Shown here in pieces: positions 23,449 through 33,030 of a DNA stretch of 64,000 nt (positions are counted from its first letter, which is position 1; each line of letters starts with the position of its first letter). The stretch spans positions 203,870 to 267,869 of the forward strand of contig JALRMH010000053.1 in the NCBI GenBank assembly GCA_026119935.1. The letters are read 5' to 3'. The translations under genes and the position numbers were made by a program. The notes beneath the pieces were generated by a model. It was not told the DNA's origin. It saw nothing but the letters and a program-made list of their open reading frames with translations, and did not search any database. Origin of the DNA: Endothia cerciana. Taxonomy: Eukaryota; Ascomycota; Sordariomycetes; Diaporthales; Cryphonectriaceae.

Positions 23449-25404
23449 ATGGACAACGAGGACGAGGTGGCCGCCCTTGCGAATGTGACCGTCTCACGTA
23501 TAGACGCATTGATCGGCGAGCTGGAGTCCCTGATTGCAGCTTGGAAGAGGAAACTAGAAGCCTCGACCAAATTGGAGCGACGGGAACAGCCCGACCCCAT
23601 TCCTGGTCTCCATGACTTCATCGTGTCGGTCAGGGGCACGAGAAACTCGGTCCAGCGCCTCCTCAAGGCAAGAGCTGCTGCTCTACAGAGGAAAGATGAC
23701 GGGATCCACAGCGTCAGCTGGCAAGAACGGGACAACAAGGATAGGGCCGTGATCCAAGGCTGTGGTCTGGCTCCTCACCAGGAGCAGTGGGATGCGATCA
23801 AGCGCACCCGCGGGCTTCTGGCATTTCGCCGTCGGTTCACCGGAAAGTCAGGGAAACTGGGGCCGACGATAGACGCCGTGGTCGAGAACGGAACAGAATG
23901 GCTCAAGGTTTCAACTGTGACAGAAAAGAAGTTAATCTGTCAAATGGCCCAAGAAGGATGGCACCCGGATGATTCTTCAGACGGAGACGAGTCCGATGGC
24001 AGTGACGATGAGAACGTTGGGATTGGCATCGTGAAGACCACAAAGCAACTTGTCGAAGCAGCCCGGATGCACCGCTGCAACACCCGAATACCAAGAATAC
24101 GACTTGTGCTACCAAATCTCACACTGGGACGCGTGGATGCCATCGACAAAATCCTCGACAGGGTCCGCTCTCTCGGGTTATCCAAGAAGCAAGAGGGCGA
24201 TGTCGAAATTATTGTGGACTGTGCAGATGGCGTATTTCTGCAAATGCCCATACCTCCCTTGGAACAGGCGTTTACAAGCTTATTCTGCGACACAAATCAA
24301 GACCGCCTTACTTCGACGGTGAATCTCGAGCTCACCATCATCCTCAGTCTCGTCTCCGATATTGCACATGCGGAGACCGAGCCAAAAGAATGGTACTCCC
24401 GACAGACTCTTTCGCACATTGAGGACGAGGCCCATGCCCCAGGTGTCCGCCTGCAAAGTGTCTATGCAGCTTTGAGAGGGAGGCGCCTTCAATGTACCCA
24501 AGAGGTGGCTAGAGAAGTTCGGAACGTGGTCGACGATTTGGGGACCGAGACGACAAAAACCCGTACCCTGGTATTCTTTGGGCGTCAGAGTATGCAAGAC
24601 GGCTTTGATACACCACGCACTCATACTATGGCCGATCTCAATGGCGATAAGGTTGAGGCTGTTGAGAGCAACGGCTCGGACAGAGAAGCGGAACGCCGGA
24701 GGCTAGTGGAGCAGCTCCGGAAGCTGTCGAGATATCCTGTGCCTGATAGCCTTCAGCTACCCATTGAAATTGTCGGCGATGATGAGTTCAACCATGAGGA
24801 CTATCAAGCGCTGATAAATGCTGGAAAACTCCCCCCAGTGGCGGCAAAGGTATGGGCCAAGCTCGACAGGTCTTACAATAGATCCTGCCATCTGTGGGGC
24901 TGGCTGCAAGACATCACGACAGTCTCCGCAAACAATCTCAACACGAGGCTGATTGATGCAACTGTTGATAAGGTACATAGCGTCGCGGTCGTCCTCGACG
25001 GTACCCTTGGCGTGTATTGTACTCCTGACAGTCCGCCGCTCCTCTACCTATGAGGTTATGATGCTGCTCCAGATTCTGACTATCCTCTTGCATAGGAACG
25101 TACAAGCCCCTTGGAAATCGGCCCCAGGTTGTACCTCACTACTCTTGCCATCAGCATCAATACTGCCAAGCCTTGCCCCAGCGACAAATGGAACGAGATC
25201 AAGGACGCGAAGCACGAGCGGAAGGAAGCTAGAACGAAGGAAGCCAAGAAGATGAAGGCCGCAGGGACCTGGGGCCCGAGCTTAGGTATTCCGGTCAAAT
25301 GGGACGAGAATCAGCTCAAAAGGCAGGACGTCCGGCGAAAGAAAGGAGGAGGTACCAATGGGTCAGCCATGTCATCCTCGTCCGCGTCTGAAGACGTCCA
25401 GTGA
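23449..25404 (+). CDS. DUF1308-type protein
   Basis: Exon 23449-24972 plus exon 25096-25404 gives 610 residues; the 123-base intron (GTACAT..CATAG, CTGAC branch) is phase 0 and produces TVDKERTSPLEIGPRLY. The N-terminal 120 residues are helical and charged (ALIGELESLIAAWKRKLEAS). An acidic loop lies at about 182-191, followed by RMHRCNTRIPRIRLVLPNLT. The most diagnostic part is NLELTIILSLVSDIAHAETE with later LRGRRLQCTQEVAREVRNVV, the conserved core I associate with DUF1308. The C-terminal tail is Lys-rich with an ERKEARTKEAKKMK helix. Function in fungi is not established. The junction is the least certain part; reading through instead would end at 25053. Confidence 0.8.
24973..25095 (+). other. 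Proposed intron in DUF1308-type gene
   Basis: 123 bases, GTACAT..GCATAG with TTCTGACTAT just before the acceptor. It keeps the frame open for another 103 codons. Confidence 0.6.
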
Positions 25405-26149
25405 AGCCGATTATCCGTCCAATCACTCGCCTCTCGTTGGCTAACAGGTATCTGCAGACGGACCATTCGGTCGGTATTTCACTACGGCTCTCCGTATCCT
25501 CGAACTTGAGAGGGATGAATCAATCTCTCCAAGACTGATACTTACCTGCATGTATACTTTTGGTGCATTGGGATCGTCGACTGTCGGGTCCAGGATGTCT
25601 TGAATGGGCGCCCTCACCCTCGTCGAGATCGTATCGCACGTCAGTACTTTAAGACCTTTCCGGCCGCTGCGATGTTACGGAGAAGTTATGGTCATCACCC
25701 GCGTCAGATACTTTGTTGATGAAGCTCTACACACTATTAAGGGGCATCAACCTTGAGCCTGCCATCGGCCAACTCATTCAGCGCTGCCCATGGCACGTCT
25801 GCTGTGCCTTCTGGCTGCATTCACACGCCACGTCGTGCTCTATTACTAGCCCCACGATTCTATGGGCCTAGACATCTACTCCTAGTACCAAGTAAGCACT
25901 ACTAACTCGTCCCACTACGCCCATTATAATCCCGGCGGCTAACCGCAGTATCAAGTTTTAGGTTTTGCAGATCCCAGCCGGCTTCAAAATATTGCCCTCG
26001 TCCCCGGAAAGTCCGCGGTCATTCAGCTCCTCCCTCCAATTGATAAATAGATGAAGGCCTATCTGCAGTGCTGAGGAAGGATATCATCTTTTCACTTGTA
26101 AGCACTTATCCCACGGTTGCAAGATCACCTCGCACCAGTTTTCTTCACG
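25405..26149. other. Intergenic
   Basis: No supported gene. A possible 5' leader intron (GTAAGC at about 26099 to TTGCAAG) sits just before the next start. Confidence 0.45.
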
Positions 26150-27068
26150 ATGAATTCGACAAATCTGGAATCAAGCTCTCAAATAGGTTCTCCGGCTATG
26201 AACATGGCAGGGTTGCCTCACATCCAGACTGCTTTCACGCACTACCGTCCGGAGTTCGAAATGCTCTGGGTCATCATCACGTACGCTCCTTTCCTCGCGA
26301 ATACCTTTCGGTTCACCTCACCGAGGTTCGCACGACTCCGGAACTACCCGTATCTGCCAACGCTCATCCACATCTTCTCCGGGCCGATGCTGATCCTGCG
26401 ATACCACGCACGCTATGCTGCCACGCGCACATGGCCTCGGCCGGAACTCCCAGATCTCCTGCTGTTCGCCGCCATGAACATTACATCCTTCGCCCTCGAG
26501 GCTTACAGGTCCGGCCAATCGCAGACCGCCCCAGTCGCCAGGTCAGGTTTTCAGGCCGCCATCCTCATACACGCAATCGCCTTCGGCGCCTCGTGGGCGC
26601 AGGGAAGGGAACCTGTCCTCTTCCGCGCTTCCGTCAAGTTCCTGAACTGGTTTACCTCATTTCGGTGGACGCTTGGGGCCCTGGGCAAGATCGATCCTCG
26701 TCTGGCACCGGTGAACAAGGCCTTGGTGAAGTACGAAGCCACGATGGTCCTGTCTTGCAGTTTTGCCATGTGGGAAGCCGGGATCCCGGCTGGCGTGCCG
26801 GCATTCTTGGGTGTGTTGGCAGCCTTCTTGGTCATGGAGCGTGCTGTTGCTGAAGCCGTCTTCGGGTGAGTCTCATGATTTTTATGAAACGACTTTCCTG
26901 TCCGCGCGCTTGCTAATCCGCCTGCTCGGTAGGATGCCTGACAGCAATCTTTTGAAGAGGCTCGCTTTGGTCTCAGGCTATGTCGACTATGATCTTCTTA
27001 AGAAGAAGGCAGCAGAGGGTGATGAAGCTAATGTGGTGGAGGGTGGTGAGGTGAAGGCTGATCTCTAG
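26150..27068 (+). CDS. Integral membrane protein, unknown function
   Basis: Exons 26150-26865 and 26933-27068 (67-base intron, GTGAGT..GGTAG, branch GCTAATC) give 283 residues. Start MNSTNLESSS was preferred to 26117 because the latter lies in probable leader DNA. Hydrophobic stretches occur at about 41-56 (FEMLWVIITYAPFLANTFRF), 80-93 (LPTLIHIFSGPMLI), 141-153 (AAILIHAIAFGAS) and 197-230 (MVLSCSFAMW, GVLAAFLVMERAVAEAVFG), with a hydrophilic Lys/Glu-rich tail. The segment between about 160 and 195 (FRASVKFLNWFTSFRWTLG) looks amphipathic. I do not recognise the family; TMEM33/Pom33-like proteins were considered but no signature was seen. Confidence 0.75.
26866..26932 (+). other. Intron in membrane-protein gene
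   Basis: 67 bases, GTGAGT donor, TTGCTAATCC branch site, TCGGTAG acceptor. It joins AVFG to MPDSNLLKR. Confidence 0.85.
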
Positions 27069-28090
27069 AAGAACATATCCCGACCGTAGGGATGCCTGAA
27101 AGCCTTCAGAGTAGGGCTGCGGCAACTCGGTATCACAGTGCTCTCTTGCACTCCATATCTACTGCCGCATTGTCGACTCGTGCCCAAGACTGAAATGGGA
27201 GGTCACAAATAGACCTATTCGAGGTAGGGCAAGAGGAAAATCCATAATAAGTCGCAGGGGGTATTTCCTGGCACCCCTGGCCAGCCACACCACATGTATA
27301 TATATAATTGAACTTCTCCACTCCTCTGCTCTATTGTTATGACCACAGAAGGTGGCAGGTCACAGGAACAGGCCGTCTCAGTGGAGACAGGACCACGTTG
27401 GCCCGGATCCAACATGCGTGGCGCAGAACTCCTTATGCCAGTGACATTGCTTATGTAGCCCAGGGTTAGGGTTGCAAGCCAATCAGGGAGGATAGTTATT
27501 GATATGAGTTATTCAAAGCTATCCGGGTAGCTTGGGTATGTTGCTATCTAAGGTATCCAGGTCTGAAGAGCTGGGTATATGAAGGACAGACTTTCCTACT
27601 GTCAGATAGATTTCCTTCATAGCTCTTCAGTCGTCAATCTAAGTTCTAAGTTCTGGATCTAGATATTTAGAAGCTTCACCGCTAGTGACTACTGCATCAG
27701 CATTCAAGACTCGTGTTTCCTGTTCAAGGCCGAATCTTGGCACCGCTCTTGCTAGCATAAACCCAATAGTCCTTTGGTATCTTCGGATTAATGCAGTGCT
27801 CATTACACTCTTGAGGGAGGAAAAGATACTGTCAGGCGTGAGACCTGCACTCTGGGCTGACGGCCCTAGGACGGAGGACCGGCGGTAACGCTGCGAGGCC
27901 GCGCGGCCTACGCAATAGGGTTTGCGCCGACTCCCCGACAGACAGACTCTATATCAATGGACCAAACGGGCGAGGAGGCAAGGAAGGAGGAAGGAAGGCA
28001 GGTTCAGTGGTCCTTAGAATCAGCTAGCTAGCTGCGAACACACTGCTTGGGGAGCACCTCACACCCTCTCACTTCACTTGTGATCCTACA
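27069..28090. other. Intergenic, nothing recognised
   Basis: Only short frames. A purine-rich GGAAGGAGGAAGGAAGG tract lies near 27980. It borders the transposase relic. Confidence 0.45.
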
Positions 28091-29048
28091 CCCTGACAGA
28101 CATCGAGATCGAGAGGTTGAAGGACGTGAGAAGTATGATGAGGCAAATAAAGTAACAGAATATTATTCTGAAAGCATTTCTTATATAAAATCCTCAGTTG
28201 TATAGCTGCCATGGCCATCCAGGATCAATAGTCTGGCTTCTGAAGGGCCTGCTGGCTGGCTGCCTGGGATGAAGATCTTTTTCAGCCATTCAAGTGCTGT
28301 TGCATTCGTGGTCCATCCATTATCCGTAGCAGTAAACTGCCAGCCATCGAAAGAGTCCAGAAGAGTAGGAAACCATTATTGTTGTACGGTTTTCCCTTTA
28401 AATATAACTAGAGGAAGAAGATGAGTGGCTAGTTACGGAGATACACTCGAAGAAAGAGGTCTAGGCTCGAGATCCAGGGTCATTTTTCTAGATTAAACGT
28501 GAAGAAAAGTCACCAAGGACTAATCCATTCTCTCCCTGGCCTTCTATTATCCCAGCCTCGTCCATATTCCATCGGTTAGCCGGCTTGATGGCTTAGGTCT
28601 GAGGAAGATCGAATAAACGGAACCAAGGCCGTATTACCTCTGTTGTTGCTTTATTAGTTTGAACTGAGGCAATCCTCTAGGCTCTCCGAACACTAATTTC
28701 TGGATTTCTCTTCAGGAAAGCCGTTGTCCACTTCTTTCCGAGGGGTTGAGAGTCTCCATGGATCGAAAGGATCTTCTGGGCGAAATGGTTGAGTTCTGGA
28801 TGGCTAGGTGGAAGCCCTAGGCTTTCCTGAATAAGGATCAATTCAACCAGCTTCTTTTCCTGATCAATAGAAAGCCTTTGCTGGTTTTGATGGGCTGTTT
28901 TATGTAGCTCTGTTCCTCTCAAGCGGTTCTGAAGAGTGCCTCTCGGAATACTCCATTCGAGAGAGGCTTGTTTCTGAGATAGGCCGTTTCTGATAGCCTC
29001 AACGGCTTGGGCCAGCTCAGTTTCGGTATAGGGCTTCATAGAGGGCAT
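28091..29048 (-). mobile_element. Pogo/Fot1-like (Tc1-mariner superfamily) transposase relic
   Basis: Minus-strand frame from MPSMKPYTETELAQAVEAIR (29048) to 28677 is intact and contains the psq-type helix-turn-helix (GLSQKQASLEWSIPRGTLQN) and the CENP-B-type second DNA-binding region (LGKKWTTAFLKRNPEI). Beyond it the DDE catalytic domain continues with stops and two frame shifts: KPANRWNMDEAGIIEGQG (first Asp), LLDSFDGWQFTATDNGW, LLILDGHGSYTTEDF (second Asp), then LPHHTSHVLQPLDL near 28100 (third Asp). Homology fades after that, so the 3' end is truncated. No clear inverted repeats were found. In-frame stops are TAG and TAA only. Confidence 0.85.
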
Positions 29049-31463
29049 ATAAAGATCCTGTGAAAAGATGAAGTTATTCGGAATTAAATTGATTGAGAAA
29101 GAATAAAAAATGTAGAGGTGGTTGAAGAGGCGGTGTGGCTGGCCAGGGGTGCCAGGAACTTCCCCTTGCGACTTACCGCTCGCACATTGAGCTTGCGACC
29201 CCCTCTCGTCCCCCCTGCGGCAACGACGCCCCTGTTCTCTCACTGGGCGAGATCATATTCCTCGATGGCGACGGCGTCGAGCTACCAGATGACGCCGCTG
29301 TCGGACCATAACAATCAGCCCGGGCTGTGGTATTGATGGGAGAAAGTATCTATGTAATTCAAGTTGGAGCCGGCCTCGTCAAGGCTGACGTGAGTTCGCC
29401 CAATCGTCCAGCCTGCGTCTCAACGAGCTCAAGTCTAATAGGTCTGCGAGCCGTACCACTCATCGCCCAGGTAGAGCCCGGCAGGCCTCACATCAACTCT
29501 GAAGAAGACGGTTCGTGTCAACATGTGACTCGGGTCTAGGTTGGTGACGTATCGTCATCTCCACGGATCTTCCGGTGGAAGCCCTCCAGGCAAGATGTCA
29601 AACCCAACTCGGACTCGATTGTAGTATTGGAGAGAACAAGCGATAGTATGTTAAGTTTGCTTTTCCTGCGTATGACAACTTGAGAGCTCTTCCGGACTAT
29701 CTCATAATCAAGCCACAACAAAATCCACTTGCACAGCTGATAGGTGCCCTGGTGCCTTGTTTGGATTCGAGCGACTGAACACAGGCTACTGTTGGGCAAT
29801 CCTTCGCTTTTCAACAGCCCGAGCGCACCCTCTATCGCTCCAGCACGATCAATTTCAACATGCGGTCCCATCAGGGACAAGAACACGCCCGTTCGGCTGC
29901 CCCAAGGCAGTTTTAGAGCTCGGCCAGGCCTTTCGGATCTAGGTTGATACCGCGGTCGTCAATCTCTGTGCCTACGATCGCGTTGAATTATGAGATCCAT
30001 AAAGCATCCCGACTCTTTCACGACGACGCCCGCGCGCGCTACTGTACGATGCTGCCTAGCATAATCCTCTGGGAACCAAGCCCCGTTTCCAGAAACCCAG
30101 CATGAGATCCTTCAAGACTGGCATCCTGATTCGTTCGCCCGACCGGTTCCCCCGGGGGGAAGCCGTGGGACAGAACTTTGACAATTCTCTTAATCCCAAA
30201 ACCGGGGATTTCGCCAACAAGGCCACGGTCTGCTATCCCATGGAGAAGCCTCATAGTGATCCTTTTGCGAGATGATTCCTGTCCAGACTTAGGGGAGACC
30301 CTGGATTCCATAATATACCTCCACCCGGCTCCACCGTGGTCCGTGCAAACAAGCACCCGTCTCTCCGTGGCAGCATCCCTCTTCTGAGACCCCCCCCCCC
30401 CACCAGATCCAAAGGCGCGATGCCGTCGTTCCGATCGGTGGATGCATAAACATAACCTTCTGAAGGGGTTGCATCGCTACTTTGCGCATGCCCGTACCGG
30501 GGCAAGATGGACAGATCTATCTTTGTCATCCGCGCAGGACCTTCGTTCGGCCCGGCAGAGGCCCCCTTTCAGCTCCACAGGGCACCCTATAATAGCAAAG
30601 CCAGCCCGGGGCCGGGGTTCTGGGCTGACATAAAACACCATGCGACGGGCCGGGAATGGAGATCATAAAAGGTCAGCAGGACAGGCTTACTTAACAGGTG
30701 AACGGCGGAGGTGGCTTTCTCCGCCCCCCGGCCGGGGCCCTCGACACCTGTCAGCAGAGAAAGAGGAGCAAGATTGCAGAAGAAGCTTGGGAGGCGGCCG
30801 GGGCCCGGAGCCGGGGGCCTGTTTCGTCCGCTGGGCCTGGACCCGGCTCAGAACCGAATCTCACCAAGATTTGTTCTATTTTTTGTTCTGGGTCCCGTCC
30901 AGTACTTTGGGCCCCGGGAGAGGATGAGGGGGAAGGGAGAGGAGAGCCAAGACTTCATTAACCCGGCGCCGTCCTTTCGTCTTTCGGCCGGGGACAGGTC
31001 TTGGCTTATGATATCGTCACTCTCTTTTGTTGTCTCTGTTTCTCAATTGTTTACAGCGGATCCGTTGGAAGGGACTGACTGACAGGAAGGGATAATAGAA
31101 GTCGCCGCTCGCTGCTTGCCTGCTTGCCTGCACTTCGGAATAATCGAGCTGGGGAATTTTGTTTTCTTTCCCTTTTTGTCTTGTTTCTTTCTACCTGACA
31201 CCCTCGTTTCTTTCTCCCTTCTTCCCCCCCACCTCTTGTCACGTCTTCCTTCGGCCCGGTGCTGTTGCCTATGACTGCTGGAGACTAATCTCTTAATCTT
31301 GAATGGTCAATTCTTAACTCCTATTCTGGACTCACGATCTTTCAACCCCTCACAACGGAGATCATACCCGAGACGAACGGGCCAAGCAACCAGAAGAAGA
31401 AACAAGGACAGCAAACTTGCCACCAAGAGGCCCGATATAAAATATAAACTTACATATATCAAG
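29049..31463. other. Long intergenic region upstream of the 2EXR gene
   Basis: No supported gene. A C12 run lies at 30390-30401. The last 800 bases are GC-rich then pyrimidine-rich, with an AT-rich TATAAAATATAAAC element about 30 bases before the next start, fitting a promoter and leader. Frames in 30640-31082 are open in three registers and look like composition effects. Confidence 0.5.
30390..30401. repeat. C12 homopolymer
   Basis: Run of 12 C in non-coding DNA. Confidence 0.9.
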
Positions 31464-32660
31464 ATGGCCTCGCCACAAACCGCCTTCCCACAGTTCTCCC
31501 TCCTCCCCGCCGAGCTCCAGCTCCAGATATGGGAATCCACCGCCCCCGCCCAGCCGAGCATGCACATGCACATGTTCGACGTGCGGGCGGCCCCCTCCCC
31601 AGCACCACCGACCACCACCAGCGTCCCTAGCAGGAGGATCTCCCACGGCCGCTCCCGCAGCCGGTGCTCCTCCTCCGGCAAGGTCCGCAAGCCCTCCGCC
31701 TCGCCGCCCCGCAGGGTCACCAACATCAAGAACACCGCAGCAGCGGCCGCCTCCCTGGAGCAGCAGCAGCCGGAGGCGGGCGTGTCCCTCCGCGCGTTCG
31801 ACACCGCGCCCGACGCCGGGGCGGGCACGGCCCTGCCGGGCGCGCGGGTCTTCAGCTCCGACCCGAGCATGTACAAGCTGCGCAACACGCTAAGGGCCAC
31901 CTGCACCGACGCCTCGGGCGCCGTGGCCCGGGCCCGGGCCGCCGTGCCGGCGCCGGACCGCGCGGTCGTCGAGCTCCCCGGGGGCGCGAGGGTCCCCTAC
32001 AACAACGCGGCCGACGTGCTGCACCTGCGCTTCCTCACCACGCCCCCCACTACTACTACCGGCCCGCCGCCGCCGCCGCCGCCGCCGCCCGACCCGATGG
32101 ACGTCGACGCTGCCCCCGCGGCGGGCCCCCTGAGCACCATCTTCCGGTCCCTATGGTCGCGCGAGCTCGCCGCCGCCCTCCACGGCGCGCGCCGCGTCGC
32201 CATCGACGTCTCGCAGATCTGGCCCGGGCTGGCGGAGCAGCAGCACAGGCTGGTGCAGGACGTCGTCTTCCTCGTGTGCACGCTGCAGAACGACCTCGAG
32301 GTGCTGTACCTCGTCGACTACAGCGCGGGCCGGTACCCGCACGCCGGCATGCGCGCGGCGGACCTGGCGGGCAGGGGGGGCGTGCTGTACCGGTCGTTCC
32401 ACTGCCACGCCGGCGCGGGCGGGCCCGAGGGGTGGGGGCGCGAGGTGCGGAGGGAGGCCGACGTGATCCACGGCGTGGGCAAGGTCTGGCGCGAGGTGTT
32501 CGACCTCGAGAGGCTGGGGTGGCATGAGCGGCACCCGGCTTTTGTGTTTGGGGAGATGTTCGGCGAGGTGGTGAGACTGCAGCAGGGCAACTGGTTCGGC
32601 GAGGGGCAGAAGCAGGCTGTGTTCAAGGGGGTGAGGGTGTTGGTTGCTGAGGACGAGTAG
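31464..32660 (+). CDS. 2EXR-domain protein
   Basis: Single-exon frame, 398 residues, very GC-rich with strong G/C wobble bias. The N-terminus (residues 8-25) reads FPQFSLLPAELQLQIWESTA, the typical start of the 2EXR domain, an expanded fungal family of unknown function often found as intracellular proteins. A low-complexity Ser/Arg/Pro section follows (about 45-110). There is a run of nine Pro (about 200-215), and a conserved-looking C-terminal half with LHGARRVAIDVSQIWPGLAE and LEVLYLVDYSAGRYPH. Start 31464 was chosen because upstream in-frame codons to 31299 include an AT-rich leader-like segment. Antisense and +1 frames are also long here because of GC content and were discarded. Confidence 0.82.
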   Translation: MASPQTAFPQFSLLPAELQLQIWESTAPAQPSMHMHMFDVRAAPSPAPPTTTSVPSRRISHGRSRSRCSSSGKVRKPSASPPRRVTNIKNTAAAAASLEQQQPEAGVSLRAFDTAPDAGAGTALPGARVFSSDPSMYKLRNTLRATCTDASGAVARARAAVPAPDRAVVELPGGARVPYNNAADVLHLRFLTTPPTTTTGPPPPPPPPPDPMDVDAAPAAGPLSTIFRSLWSRELAAALHGARRVAIDVSQIWPGLAEQQHRLVQDVVFLVCTLQNDLEVLYLVDYSAGRYPHAGMRAADLAGRGGVLYRSFHCHAGAGGPEGWGREVRREADVIHGVGKVWREVFDLERLGWHERHPAFVFGEMFGEVVRLQQGNWFGEGQKQAVFKGVRVLVAEDE

Positions 32661-33030
32661 CTTGAGATGCATATGGGAAGAAGCATAGCGTTTGGGTTTG
32701 ATTCGGGATTCTTACGGCCTCGGGAGATCTGCATTGGGAAAGAGATTCGGAAAAGCATAGCATAGCATGGCATGGCGTTCGGTATGGGAAACAAACAAGG
32801 GGCGGGCAAGGGGATCGGGATTTAGAGTAATCGAACTTGAAAAGGTTCGCCAGTGCCAGAAGAACCAGTGGCAATACTCATAACACTGGCTAAAGGACCG
32901 TGGGAGTGAGATGCATTCCGAAAGCCTGCGCCTCATCAGAGACCAGACTGCTAATATAAGCTTAGTAGTGGCCGAACTCCCAACATCAGTGATCTCATGC
33001 ACCATTTTGAACGCTCGCCTTTTTCACACC
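32661..33030. other. Convergent intergenic region
   Basis: Separates the 3' ends of the 2EXR gene and the aminopeptidase gene. No gene seen. Confidence 0.55.

Noticed and set aside
26068..26853. 261-codon frame overlapping the membrane-protein gene
   Set aside because: Shadow in another register; the chosen frame has membrane helices and a clean splice to a conserved-looking tail.
30640..31082. Three overlapping plus-strand frames of 87-123 codons
   Set aside because: All three registers are open in the same GC-rich DNA, typical of chance in promoter sequence.
31664..32527. 287-codon Arg/Ala/Gly-rich plus-strand frame, and long antisense frames
   Set aside because: Shadows of the GC-rich 2EXR gene in other registers; low-complexity products.
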